64,000 nt of DNA from Anas platyrhynchos (Eukaryota > Chordata > Aves > Anseriformes > Anatidae): positions 3,782,001-3,846,000 of the forward strand of contig NC_092605.1 in the NCBI RefSeq assembly GCF_047663525.1, given 5' to 3'. Below, piece by piece: positions 13,301 through 28,300 of the stretch (within the stretch, counting starts at the first letter, position 1; the number at the start of each line of letters is the position of its first letter). A program made the position numbers and the translations under genes. Under the pieces are notes generated by a model. It did not search any database. It saw only the letters and a list, made by a program, of their open reading frames with translations, and was not told the DNA's origin.

Positions 13301-16300
13301 TGGGATATACAGGATCAACCACTGCACTTCTCACTGAGCATAAACATAATTGAAGTTACTCCTAATGTGCCTTTCATGCTAAAGCCATTGCATAATGGAA
13401 CAGAAGCATTTACTATATAACTAAATTCCAGGGAAATGCAACTTTAATTCACATAGATATTAAACTCTGTATTGTCAGTTTTTAATATCCTTTAGATCAG
13501 TAGCCATGCTGTATTGCAAAAGGAACCATTTTGCACATCTGTGTATTGAACAAGTTCAAACCACACCTGATGTCTTTAACTGAAGGATAACTCGTAGAAT
13601 AACCACCAAATGTTAAAACCTGAGATCCATGAAATTATTAAGAAGAATAAAGAAATTGAATTAATGCCATGTGACCAACTATATCAGAGGAAACTAATAA
13701 ATCTAAAAAAATAATAAATAATTTAAGTCTTGCCTGGGGAGGGGTAGAGAACTGAAATCCTATTTTTTTATATTTTTTTTTTTCAGAGAAGTTTTTTCGG
13801 GCATGTTACTTCCTGTCCCACTTCCCTTTTTGATAGTTATGTTACCATCACACCAACGTTTTTCTCTTATTTAAAGAGTTTTCTACATTGTTATTGTTGT
13901 TCAATGAGCCTCTAACTTCCATGTTCATCACTTGTTTAAGCCCATCATTGTGGTTTTGTTTCCCTTTTTCACCTCTTCTGTTTTACAAATAGAGAAAAGT
14001 GGGCACTGTGAAGAGGTTCTCTTCCCATACATACCCTGGAGCAAATCTCAGCAGGATGAAAAAGCAAGAGATAATTCCTGAGGTTTTGTTTCAGTGTTTA
14101 CAAATTTAGGATGATGTTTCTGAAGGAAGAATAAGGAATAAATCAAGAAAATCAGGACAATCAAATTACTTTCAGATAAAGTTACTTTGCTGCTTCCCAA
14201 TTTGCATTTTAAGTAACAGTATCTTAATGTTTTGTTGGTAGAGAACAACTGATTATTTTACTGGTAAATGTGGTAATTTCCTCTTTTTTTCTCCCTATAA
14301 ACAAATGGAAGATTTATAAGTTTGGAAAAGTATGGATGTAACAGATCAAATACTGAGATGCATTGGGTTTGCCAACTGTCTATGAAGCAAGGTGGTGAAA
14401 GGTTGTTTGGCCCTCGTTTGATATCAGCAATGAAACAAATTGCTATTCCTGTGCTGTTTGTACCTGCCTCAACCATCAAAAACAGTTTCAGATTTTTGTT
14501 TCTGCTAGATCTGTTGTGCTGTTCCTGTTCTCAGTGGGTCCTCCTCTATTTTCTCCACTTAAAAAAAAAAAAAAAAAAAAAAAAGTAAAGAAATCTTCAT
14601 TTTAAAAGAAGCTTAGTTTAAACAATTTTATTAATTCTGCAATTTTTAACTGTATTGCTATGGGATTCAGGAAAGGGTGTATCTACCTCAAAAACAGTTA
14701 ATTACCATTTTCTAGCATCTTCCATGTTCTAATTTTTATCAGTGTTAGAAGTCGCCTGTAAGGCCTGCTAAGTGAATAGCTTCAGGCAGTGAAGGAGACA
14801 AAAAGGTAGGAAACACTCACGTAATTCTTTTTGCTCCCTCCCTCAGCCTCACAATATATGGGACTGAGTGCCCTGGAGGCGAAGCAGTCACCCAGCAGCG
14901 AGCTGATGGTGCCTCCCTTGTCAGAGAAGCACTGGGAGTGCTCAGTGGGTGCTAGCACAGCCTCCTTTCCTGAAGGGATAAGGGACTATTTATATAAAGT
15001 GTTCAAATTATTGCACAACTAGGTTGTGGAAGAAGAGGTATAAATGGCATATGAATATAGCTAATAATTGTCCGACAAGATAGGGGCTCAAAATGAAGGT
15101 AAAGGTGCCTTTTGATGAGTTTAGAAGCAATTAAAGTTTAAGTTCATCAACAGCACAGTTCAGCAGCTGTGTTCATAAGCTGCAGCCTTACCGGTGCTGC
15201 TCTGCCAACACCTTGCTCTTGCCACTTTCATCAGGCATTTGCCAGGGAAAATAGCAACACAGTTCAGAAGGTGTGACTTTTCCCTTCATTTTCGTCCTGT
15301 TTTGTTTCAGTTCTCTTTTCTGTCGAGTGTTTTGTTTGACCTTTTTCATTCCTTTTGCTCTCTAAGCTGTGTTCTTGCGATCTCCTCTCTCCTTCCATTT
15401 TAGTTTTTAAGCATGTTGCTTTCTCTTCTCTTTCTGTGTCTTTTGCCCACAAACTATAATAAAGGTGCTTCCATTGCTGTTATTGTTAGGAATTATATTT
15501 CTCAGCTTAGAGGAAACGTAGCTTAAATGTCAATTTTTCTTTAATGTGAAACTCTACAGAATATTCATTGGCTCAAATGATATTGAGCTGACATGTGTAA
15601 TATCAGGGCAGTCTGTGGGCATTCTTTCTGAGTTGGGATATCTTCTCAAAAACTCTTCAAATTTACCATGTTAACGTGTTAAAACTAAAAAGTTAACAGT
15701 AGTCTAGGTGAGTAAATAGGTAAGGTAGAAAAATTAGTTGCTTTTCATGAACGAAGGCCATTCAGAGTGAAATCACAGCATTTCTTTGCAATATACCAAG
15801 TTGTATGAGCAAGACAAAAACAGTCTGTTTTGTAACAATGGTCATGGCAAATCAGTACTTTAATTTTGACTTGTACTGTCGTTATTATCAAGTTCATGGG
15901 CATCTTATTTTAGTGTTATTCTAAATGCATTCTGCACATATTGCAGTTGTTCTGTAAATAGGATGTGGCAAATCCTCTGGTAGATGACAAGTTGCCTTAC
16001 GGATGTTCAGATTTCTGACAATCTGAGGCCAATTTTTCTCATCTTTAATGTATAAGCCACGTGGAGGCAGCCACTAGAGAGGAATACAGAGGAAAAATTA
16101 TAAAGTTAGATCTTTTAAAGTACAATCAGCTTTCCATCCCCACTGACAACTTGTTTTAGGGTTATTAGTGAGCCACGGGCTAATAGGTAGGGCAAGTGTA
16201 GCAATAGCTTAGTGCCTCTTTTACATATGAAGGCCAAGCTTATAAATCACGGTGTTGCCTCATACCTCATTCACAGTATGGGGAGTGCTAGGGCTGTATT

Positions 16301-19300
16301 GCATGAGTGGTCCTGCCCACGGGCGGGCTGAGCTGCTGACCGGGAGCTGCTGAGGCAGGCTGGAATGAAGCAGCCTCCCACAGAGCCATGTGCAGTGTCC
16401 TCCTGAAGCTCTGGGAGAGCCTGCTAGTCAAAAAATGTATGGAGCACATTTGGGTCCGATGGCCTGGTCAAGATCCTCTTGATGCTGTGCTCCTCTCGTA
16501 ATTTTCTTTATGCTATCATGAAGTACCCCAGATAATAAACGTGGAAATTCCTTCATCTCAGAGGATCGTATTATGTTTGTTTTATGTGCTTTCTGGTGCT
16601 TTCACAGGTGAATGCTGTAGAGATGCTAATAGAAAATATTTTATTAATATGAAGTTCCTGAATTTCCTGAATTTGCAGCCAGAAACTACCTTTTCTGGAT
16701 TCTGGAGACAAGTACTCTTTCATTTCAGATTATTCAAGACTTAGTAGATTACCGGTTACAGTAGTATTAAATATAACGAGAATGAACCTTGTTGCCAGAT
16801 TTGACAAACCAGTTTTAAGGAGACTCTTCAAAAGCTCTCCTGAGCAAGTTGTCATGAGAACTTCTGATGAAAAAGGGAAGGGAAGCGAGAAATTGTTTGG
16901 ATACGGGGGTGTATATGAGTGTCCTCATGTGCTTTGTTTCTGTTTGTTTATTCATGTTCAGGTGTTGGCATTAATATTTCTCTGCAAAAAGTAGGGTGAT
17001 AACCATTTTTGTAATTTGTCCAGATATTTAAACATTAATATTTTAAAAATACTCTTATAGAGAGGAAGATTCAGAAAGTGAGAAAGATAAGAAAATCTGG
17101 TACTATAGCACAAAGATACAGCTGGCAGAGTTAATTGAATGCCTAGACAAAGATTACTGGGAAGCTGACCTATGCAAAACTCTGGAAGAAATGCGTGAAG
17201 AAATTCATCGGCACATGGATGTTACAGAGGACCTTACTAATAAAGCACGGGGCAGCAACAAGTCTTTCCTTTCTGCAGCAAATGGTAAGCATACTCAGGC
17301 TAACAGGAATAGATGTTGCACTTTGAATCTAATAGTAGCTCATATTTATTGTATTGTAAAGTGCTTATTGGGCTAATGTGACACTACCAGTTATTTTCAG
17401 TGTGTTATTAAAGTTCTTGTATTTAAAAAAATAATAAAGGTAGATTTCTGGACATACAGAAAGATTTTTACATCAGTTAGCCAGAATAACTATTTTTGAT
17501 GTTCACTGTCCTTTTTAACAGTTTAATTACAGATTATACTTGATAGCTTGTTTGTATCAAACTGCATTTCTTTGATTTAGCGTGGATTTTTGACTTCAAA
17601 TTCATTTTATAGTGAGTGACTGACCTGAAGGAAGTGTTTTTTAGCAAAATGTTAAGCATCTTGTTAGCTGGATTTGTTTGGGAAAACTTATGACTAAATG
17701 AATGGATGTGTGGCAGGAAATGCTTTTACATCCCACTCCATGAATGTAACACAAATGCTTGGAGCCTGGTCAGTGCTTGTAGTAACACTGTTCCCACTAT
17801 CCACAGTTGGATAGTGAGTATGGAGCTCCAGAGAAGCATCATGCTGCTGTACCAGCCTGGATATGTAGTGATGACTTCTTGCAGGCCTGTGTCTACATCG
17901 TGTGTTCCAGGATGTCCTGAATGATTCAGATTTTTGATTTGCTTAGGGTGTGCCAGATTGTGATCATTCCAAGTGTTGGAGTAGGGCTGTTAACTGTCAA
18001 ATGTTTGTTGATTTACTGTCTGATACACATGTATATACATCCTCATAAACATTTAACAATTGAATAGGAGTTGGAATGGCAAAAATACTGAAGCTCAAAT
18101 ATTTGCTCCAATATTATGTCAAGTGTGGAGGAACACATATCTTTCCCTGCCAGAAGTTAATCAATGTACCTTGGAACAATAAATAGCTCTATAAACTTGG
18201 GAAGGTTTGAACTTTGGTTCTGGGGAAGGCGTGAAGGTTTGATATTCTGGTTTAGAAATGAATTTGTCATCATTATGTGGATGTATAATTTGAGAAATCG
18301 ATTATAAGACCTTTGGAATTGTTGCTTTTAAGGAGGAAAAAGTGATAAGTTGGATGTTACTTTTTTGTCTCTTAAATGAAGTATTTATGCCATGTTATTT
18401 TTTCGTCCTTGGCTTTGTAGGTGGTGGTTTGTTGTATATTGATGACATACATTTTATTGTAGATGAAATTTTGGAGGTTATCAGAGCAAGGAGAGGAGAG
18501 ATAGGGGAAGATAGAAACACACCAGCTGATGAGGCAGAGAAAGCCAAGAGTGATGGTGAGAATGACCAGACAGATACAGATAAAGGCAAAGAAGAATCTG
18601 GAGACCAGGATAAAACTGAGGAAACACCCACTGAGCAAGATGTGGAAAAAGTGAAAACCGAAGGTAAAGGAACTATCACTGTGCTTTTACAACTTCGTTT
18701 AAGTAGATTGATGCTTCAGCTAAGAAGATCCTCACATTTCTTGAAGTTAGAATATTTTTGTCTGATTCTTTAAGTTATTTTTAAGCAATAAGAAATATTT
18801 GTTAATTTATTTGTGATTGTATGTTATAATTGTTTATTTTGTTAAGTAATTTCACCAGTTTTCCTTCTTTTCAAGTTAAATACAGCTAGCTTGTCGATAC
18901 CTTGGCTTGAGGTACAGTAGACATTGACAGAGTGTGATCAACAAGTTTATAGTAAGCAGTATTACACAAAACTTTTTAACATTGCTTTCCTCATCAGAAT
19001 TAAGTAATTTGAGTGTTAGACAAGACTTTAGCATACAGGGGGGAGAAGAAAAAAAAAAAGCTCAGCAGTATCAAACAGACAAATTAACTGAAGTTGCTTT
19101 CTATGGGTGACCCCAAATGACATCCTAAAACATAATAAAGAATATCCCTAAAGTTTTGTTGTGCGTTTTACTATAGAGGCAACAGTCGTTGGGGATAAAA
19201 GTAACTCTGTGACATCAAGCACTGACGACAACAACACAAATCCTTCTGCAGGAGAGACTAGTTGCTCTGAAGGGAAGAACGCAATGGGGTGTCAGTCAGA

Positions 19301-22300
19301 AACCCTTGATAGCAACAACATGGCAGAGAAGAAGGTGGCATCAGAGCTCCCTCAGGAACTCTCAGGTACAGAAGGCACTGTTACCAATGCCTCTGTAATT
19401 TGGGTAATCTGTTCAGTTTTTCCTATCTGGTTTGTTCACTAAAACCATTCACAGCGAATATCACTCATGCTGTTTGCTTGCAGTGCCATCCTTTACTGCT
19501 ACGTTGTCATTAACATTTCAAAGTTAATTTTCTTGCAACTAGTTCTGGAAACTTGTGGTCCTCCATGACATCAGCATTTGTTTCCATGCCTTCCAAAGAT
19601 GACTATGGCTAAGCTTTTTATGTTCTATTTTCTCTATATTTTATTTTTGCACAGTGATCCATAATGGTTGTTAGCATCCTATCAAAATTTATTTCAAATT
19701 CTAATTTGCTGCTGACTCTTATTTTAACCTCTCATTTACTGTATAAATTACTAACAAAGTATTTTCACTCACATAAGTAAACCATCGCACTGAGATCTCA
19801 AGATAAAATTGTCAAGCTTGCTGGGAATTTTAAACAGATTTCAGAATTGTATGCATAGAGGCTCTTGTGTTATACAGTGTTTTCTTCTGCCATGTCAGTG
19901 ATTGTAAAGTGATAATATACTGTATTTAAAGAAAAAACTCTTTAGGAATGAATGGGACTTGATTTGGTGTAATGTAAATTATCACAGTATTATTTTAGAA
20001 TGATACTCTGCTACAGGCTTTACTACGTAACCAAAAGTTACTCTAAACAGCTGATTACCATTACAATGAGCAGAGTTTTATACTCATCTTTTCAGTTGTT
20101 GCAAATACAAAAATAATCAAATTGTAACATAGCCACAGTGTGATGTTTGAAAAACTGGTAGTAAATGTTTCTTCTCCTACAGAAGTAGTTCTCTGTTCAG
20201 GTACAGATTTCACTTAAACTTGTAGATATGGATGCGTCTCAACTTTGTAATAAATACTTTTCATAGAAGGGGAAAATGAAAGTTAAGATGAAACCATAAT
20301 CTGGGAGCCTTTCAGTATGCTTTTTAAATACAGAAAATGTGCTACTGCATGGACTAAAAGCATATACTTTAGACATTTGATCACATACTTCTGCTTGTAC
20401 TCATTTTTATTCCATTTTAAAGTTTTAAATAATTGATAGAGATTTAGTGGAGAATATTTGTATCCTACAACTTTGTTCCAGACACATGTATGGGTTCATG
20501 CTTCCTTTTAAAAAAAATCACTTTATGCAAAGGTGTTTCTTTAATACACTTTTGCTGTTACTTTTCTCCTTCCAAAGCTGCTAACCTGGTTTTAAATTAG
20601 TGGACTTCGTCTGTAGGAAAGTATGCATGTGTCTTTTGTGAAGGGGGTTGTTCCTCAGGTCTAATTTACTACATTTATAGTGATATTTGTGTTCTGTTAT
20701 GAAAAGTTCAGTCTGAGACTCTTACCTCAGAGGAAGGGAGAGATACTGAACCAGTATCAGTAAAGCAGCCAGCCCCAAAGAGAGGAAAATAAGATTAAAC
20801 TGCAAGCCTAAACAAAAATATCTATTGCAATCCTTGTTAAATGTAACATCGGTATTAATCTTTTATTTTCGGGTCTAGTTTGGATGCTTCCTTTCTCCTC
20901 CAAACAACAGGCACCAAACGGTTACATTTTTCTCTTACTAAGAAGGGAAATAGACCAAATAATGTCAGTCACCTGTTGGGAAGAGCCAGAAATCAAGTTG
21001 TGTTTAGGTACAGGATCTTCTAAGAATTGGAGAATAATTCTCAGATCTTATGACCTTTCTCCTAGGAGTGAACATTTCACACAGGGAAGGTTTTGGTCTG
21101 TTTTCTTTTAAAGATAACAGAATCCTTGATGTTTTGAAAGAGGTCTAAAAACAGAAAAATCTTGTTTGTTGTTTTTTTTAAACATCTAAGCAATGTCTTT
21201 GCACAAAATTCAGAAGATACTGCTGTTGGAAAGGGTGGTGCCTTCTTACAGGGAAGAGAGTGGTATTTCTAGATAGCTGCAATTCACTGATGGTTTGGTT
21301 GAAAGACTGTGCTCGGGCAGTGTGCTGTGCTGACAGGTGAGGTGGCAGTAACATCCACAGCTGTCCAGACAGTAACAAGGACAGCTGAGGACTGAGAATG
21401 CATTTGTCTTACTGAGCTTGAAGCACTATCTAGACCTAGCAGGTTGTAAGAAAAGCTGATATTTTAAGTTTGTAGAAGTGTTTAGATATAGAGTGTTGCC
21501 AATGGAAAGGAAATCACAATTCCTTAGCATTAATGTGCTGAGATGATCAAAGTCAGTGGAAAATAGATGGGGAAGGGAAAAGGTCGTGGTTTGAGGAACA
21601 GTTAATGCATGATACAATCGAGAGAATCAAACTGCAGGAAGACCAAATTTCATAAAATCTGCATCTTAAAAGCAAAACAAAGTCTCAGTAGAGGGCTCGC
21701 AGTGTGTGCATCTATAGGGGAAAAAAATACACTTTGTATTTCAAATTCATTCATCCAAATACAGATTTCAGTTCTTCAGAACTGTAAAAGTTGAAACTGC
21801 TTTAAACAGAACAAAAAGATAAAGTATCTTTTTATGGATTCAGTGCTCTGAAGGGAATTTATATTTTATGGGTATTTCTCTCCAGTCTAGCAAAAGATGT
21901 TCATCTGACTTTAAATTTTTCATCCAAAATATAAAATGAAATTTGCATCTATACATTTTAAAGGAAAACTAAAAATGAAGTTGTTCTTTTGTAGAAGAAA
22001 CTGGTCAGATGATCCCCAGCAACAGCAGTGCGTCTGCTGCAGCTCTACAGGCAGATGTTGAGAACAGCAACAGTAGTGAGCTCAGCTCTGTGCAGAATGA
22101 CTCCGTTAAGATGCCTGATGATGCTGAAAATGCAGAGGGGGGATCCCAGACTTCAGATGACATAGGTAAAGAGGCAAAAAAAAAAAAAAATACATGCTTG
22201 ATCTCTTATTTTCATGTTATGCATCTTTTTACTTTATAATTTCCATAAGTCAACAGAAAACTTTTAGTTTTTAGGTTTGTTTTAAAAGCTTTTTTATTTT

Positions 22301-25300
22301 TCCTGGGCAGGAGATAAGTCTAACGGTGAAAGAAGTGATTCTCCAGGCACAGGAAAAGGCACGCCAGGTTCGACACGAATGCTCACAAGATTACGAAATC
22401 CAGATAGCAAGTTGAGCCAGATGAAAAGCCAACAGGTTGCTGCTGCAGCACACGAAGCAAATAAGTTATATAAAGAAGGCAGAGAGGTTTGTATACTTAA
22501 GGAAAAACCAAAGTAGTAGTAAAAGTATAACAGAAAACCAATCATAGTTTTTTTTTTTTTTTTTTAAAGTATTTAAACTTTTTTAAAGTGATTTTGGCAG
22601 ACTGTAAAGGTCATGAAAAAAAAAGTAAAAATAATAAATCAGCAAATGCTTAAAGTGTTGTTTCAGAAGCTTTTTTCCCCTTTTCCTTTGTTCTTGCATT
22701 CTAAATCTATACGATGATACACCAGTGACCAGTGTGCATACTCTCCTTTAATACACCGGTCGTAAGTTAGGGAATTGTTTACTATATAGCCAGCAGTAAG
22801 TTATATATGTTTTTTTCCCACTTTTGTCTTCAGGTCTTTCAGAACTGATGTGCCAAAAATGTGACTTAGTAGTGTTTTGTATTTGATTATTGTTTGAATA
22901 CCTGGGTAATAGCCAAGTTTCCAGTTCACCACAAGTCTGTACTGGCAGATTATGTTGATTTAAAAACAATCATTGCAAAATTGTAGCACTTCTGGATGCA
23001 GACTGAAGTGAAAGCTCTCAGATGACTGTCATTTGGTATAAATCTTTAGTGTGGCTGTAGGTTTGTGTTATGAGATAGCTCAGTTTCTCCAGAAATGGAA
23101 TGTTTGAATGTTAAGCATTAGCTGCACTTATTTGTTGTCGTTGTTTGGTGTATTAATTTTATTTTTGTTAGCTGGTTATCATTATAAGTTAACGCAACTG
23201 TGTTTGTGAGCCTATCTGATCACAAACATCTCTGATTTGGAACTCCTTTATGAGTAGCTAGAGCAGTGTTGTTATCCATGCCATGTTTTCAAATTTGGAA
23301 ATACTTGTTGGCTTAGCTAGGTGTAGGAATTCTGTGATTTACCCAGGAGGTGTTTCACAGACACTTTAGTTTACTTCAGTTTAGTGAGGCTATTTTCCCA
23401 AAGCCATCTCCCTCAATAGACATAATTCAGAGCAGCCAAACAGGTTCCTGTTTGACCTCCTGAAGAGCCTGGGTGGCTTTTTTTGTCATTGTTGAAGTTG
23501 ATCTTCCTAGTTCTATATGCAATCTGTGATGAAGTACTTATATTTAACATATTGGTTAAAAGTTACTTGCTTCTGCAAACTAATGCAAGATATTTTTATG
23601 AACTTTACATATAGGCAGTTGAGACCTTATACTGTGAGTAATCAAACAGAATGATTTTTAAAGGTCCCAAATGTTTCCTTCTTTAACAAGGTTCTGGTGG
23701 TCAACTCTCAAGGTGAAGTCTCCCGAATGAATGCAAAGAAGGAAATTGTGATGAAAGGAAATATCAACAACTATTTCAAATTAGGGCAAGAGGGGAAGTA
23801 TCGTGTTTATCATAATCAGTATGCCACGAATTCATTTGCATTGAACAAGCACCAGCACAGGGAGGACCATGACAAGAGACGACATCTCTCGCATAAATTC
23901 TGTCTGACTCCAGCTGGAGAGTTCAAATGGAATGGGTCTGTACATGGGTCCAAAGTTCTTACCATATCCACTTTGAGGCTAACTATTATCCAGCTAGAAA
24001 ACAATATCCCGGCATCATTCCTTCACCCTAACTGGGCTTCCCACAGGTAAATTAATAAATGAAAAAAATCTTCTCTTGTATTTTTGCTAATAGCATTAAC
24101 GAGCAGTGGTCTTTGCTTTTTGAAATTGGTGGTTTCCAAGCGCCATGCTTCAGTAAATTAAAATATAATGTGTTTGTGTGTTATGATGAATGACTAAAAG
24201 AATTGCACATCTGAGTGAAGTATTAGAATATAGGAGATTTTATCCCATTAAATCTCATTAACATAGTATGCTATATTAGTACATGTATATATTTCAGGTT
24301 ATCTTTTTTCCAATTTAGGTCTAACTGGATTAAGGCTGTTCAGATGTGCAGCAAACCTAGAGAATTTGCACTAGCTCTGGCTATATTGGAATGCGCAATT
24401 AAACCAGTTGTCATGCTGCCAATCTGGCGGGAATCCTTGGGACACACTAGGTAAAAAATTATGAAAATATTTTTTTATATATACGTATATCTCATATACA
24501 TTATACATGTATCTTTTTTGAGTATGAGAACTTCGCTGTTTTACAGTTACTAGTTTTTCTATACCTGTATGAATTACATTCAATTTCAGTCTGTTGTATT
24601 CAGCACTTAAAAATAGTGTTTTTTCTCAAGCAGAAAAACTGAAAATACATGAAAAGATTTCAGTAGTGTCCCTGCTGCTGTAAAGCAAGTTTGTTTTCTT
24701 TCTGAGCTAGTCTTCAAGTGTGGAAGACTAGAAAAGCAACTTTCAACACACTGAGTTTGGTAGAGTCTGTCTTTCGTTTTTCATTGCTCTGTAAAAGAAG
24801 AAATTAACTTTTTGATGTAGGTATGGTTGCAGGCAGCTGTCTGCCTTATCAAAATAGCCAAAAAAAGTAGTGTTCATATTACGGTTAGTACATGTATGTT
24901 GTTTGACTTCTTATATTTGTTTACAAGATCCTGTGCTTAAATATATTCAAAAGTACTTACATCTGTGTTTATTAGATTACGCAGAATGACAGCAATAGAA
25001 AGAGAAGAAAAAGAAAAAGTGAAAAAAAAAGAGAGAAAACAAGAAGAAGAAGAAACGATGCAGCAAGCTACATGGGTGAAATACACGTTCCCTGTCAAAC
25101 ATCAGGTAAGGTTTTATTTTGCATGAAGACCAAACTGTCAATTTCTTTTTTTTTTCTATTTTCTTGGACTTACATAAATGTCAATTAGCGCATTACTCCC
25201 TGTCATTGGGGTAGGAGCCATGCCCACATACTAAAGCACACAGTCTTGACATGAGGAAAGTTTGAGATTCATTGCTGTCTTAGCTACACTTCCTGATTTG

Positions 25301-28300
25301 GCAGATGATTATCTGCAAAATGCACTCCTTCCTAATGGAAGAGTCTTAGATGGATATTGGAATCTTGTCTGTGTCTGTTTCCAGCACTTCCCTCCTCACC
25401 CTGCCCCCCAAACCAGCTACCTTTACTTCAGAAGGTTATATAAATAGAAATCCATTTATATGGTAAACATATCTTCTACAGAAGATGGTAAATACTTTCA
25501 TTGTAGTGGTTCTTCGCTCTAAATTTATTTGCTCTAATAGACATACCGGTTGATTCAAAAAGTTATATAATCTTTCAGCTTTTAGGTAAATATCTGCTTA
25601 CTGTTAAATGAAGAAAATATCAATTTGCTGTTGCTGTGGTAGAATTGGCAGATGATTGGCAGATACATATTGAAAAATGATACATGATACATAATGATAT
25701 ATGATAAATAACGTAGATAGCATATTGACAAACTTCAGTTTGCTTGAGAAAGTAAGTAAATTAAAAGGTTAAAAAACCAAAGACATCTGATGTTTTTAAA
25801 TTAATGCATACATTAACAGCAAATAGCACCATTAAAACTAATGTTTTAAAAATGTTTAACAGGTTTGGAAACAGAAAGGAGAGGAGTATAGAGTAACAGG
25901 ATATGGTGGTTGGAGTTGGATCAGTAAAACACATGTCCATAGGTTTATGCCCAAGCTGCCTGGAAATACCAATGCAAATTACAGAAAGTTGCTACCAAGT
26001 AAGTGTCTGCATCACTTAGAATCTTTTTAATTACTAACATACTACCGTTTGTTGCTTTTGCAGTTAATTACATGTGTGTAATGTTTCTTGTGTAGACTTT
26101 GTTCCAGGTAGTGTTCCAGAGAAGGTTTCATGGATCTCTACTCATTATTGTCAGTATAGTTGGTTCAGTTGTCAGAGACAGTTTTTTAGCTACATAAAAA
26201 TGTTTCAGTTAGGAAGTTGTGTGTAATATTGTACACCTTTAGATTTATGTAAACTAGATAAATATGTAGATAATCACATGCAAAAAATACCTAAAATATT
26301 GGTGCACGTATTCATCTCTTTTTCTACATTGACATAATACTATTAACCAATTTTGTCTGTAATTTTGTCTTACAGTGTTGTAAGGGGGGAAAAATGATTT
26401 TTTCTAGAAAGTTCAAAACACCTTATATCTTTTAAAATAAAACCTTGGGATCAATAAGTGTGTTGCACAGTTAACTTCTAGAATGTATCCTGAACTGCTG
26501 AAGTCTTATTTGTAATTCTTGAGTTTCCTTTTACGTTTCAGAAAACAGTGGTTCTCGTTATGTTATATATCAAAACTTCTTTTATCACATGCTGAAGTAA
26601 AACTTCCCATGTAGTTTCTAAATGGGTCAAACACAAAATAGATGCTGCTGCTTTTTGTGTTATTTGTGTGATTGTTAAATTAGATTTATTTTTCTTTCTC
26701 AGTTGAAGTTAATGGACACTGCAGTGCCAAGCATCAAATCGCTTGAATACTAGTATTCATTCTCAGTTTATCTGTAGAAATCAAAATTATTGAAAACTAT
26801 TTGTGAATTTTCAGCATATGAATGAATGCTTTTATTAGGCTGTTTTTTTCAGAAAGTGATATTTAATTTCCTGGAAAAGTTGTCTCAGAAAAGCTGAACA
26901 TGAACTCCTGAAACAATAGTGGAAACAAAGTATTTTATCCCTGGTGGGCCTTTAGGTATTTTTTATTCAGTATTGCAGGAAGCTTAATCTGTGATGTTAC
27001 AATTCTATACTGTACTGTATTTCTGAATTTCAGTAATGTGCAAATGATGTAAGTGGTAAACCAAAATACATTAAAATGTAGCAGGTGATTGTTTTGTTGT
27101 TGTTTTTTTTTTAATAACTGAAACCATGTAATTAATCTGTTAATAGCAAAAAATGAAGATGAAAAATGCAACTTGGATAAACGAAAAGGTTCAACAAGGG
27201 TAAAAGCAGAGAAAGATAGAACAAAGGATTCTCACGATCTGCAAGCAAAGGAGAAAGCAGATGCTTCAGAAACCTTGGAGAAAGTCAAAGAAGAAAAGTC
27301 AGGTGAAGAAAAAGTAGAAACTGATACAAATTCTGAAAACTCAGATCATGCAAAAGACAAAGGTGATATACATAAATTGTTACAAAGCTAGTTATTCATT
27401 GCAACACTGTGTGTGTAAAAGTGTATGACCTCATAAATAACTATTTAAAAAAAACTGTAACAGATTTTGTCCAGACATCTAAAATGTCTCAATTAAGTGT
27501 TAATTATCCCTTGTAGAAATGTATAGAGTGTTCGTTCCCATTTCTTGAAATGTATTAATGTGCTAAAAGGTGCATTTAATTCTTAGTACTTAATGTAAGA
27601 ACATGCTTTTGGTACTCATTGTTAGGGGAGTTTACTGATTTGGAATTATTCTTCACAGTGGAAAAAGAAATTGATGGAGAAAATGATAAAGTCATCAAGG
27701 AAGAGCCTATGGATATTGATGATGTGAAAATTGAATCCCCGATAAAAGATGAGGATACTCATTGTAAGCTTGATATAATCAATGTCAGCGAAGGTTTTCA
27801 TTTAAGGACTTGCTACAAAAGGAAAGTAAAATCATCAAAATTAGATGGACTACTTGAGAGGCGAATAAAACAGTTTACACTGGAAGAAAAACAACGTCTA
27901 GAAAGGATGAAACTGGAGGCTAGTGCTAAAAATGGAGGCATTCAATCTGTAAGTCCCCAGAAAAAAATAGATGAGCTACAAATGAGAAAAGTAAAAGAAG
28001 GAAGCCAATTTGACATGTCTTCCCAAAATCAAACCTATCTTTCTGATAAAATCCAAACTGAAGATACAAGACAGGACAGCTTGCCAGTCAGCAGCATCTC
28101 TTGTACAAAAACTGAGGAGCTAGATGAGCCTTCATTGCCTTCAACAAATAGGCTATCAAAAAGAGAAGGGCAGCTACTGGATGAGGACTCACCTCAGTCC
28201 TCTGAAGGTGAGTCCTCTGTTCAGAATGATAGCAAAGAGAACAACTCCAAACCTGGGACTGCTGATAAATGTCAAGGACAAGAGGCTCTTAAAGAGTGTG

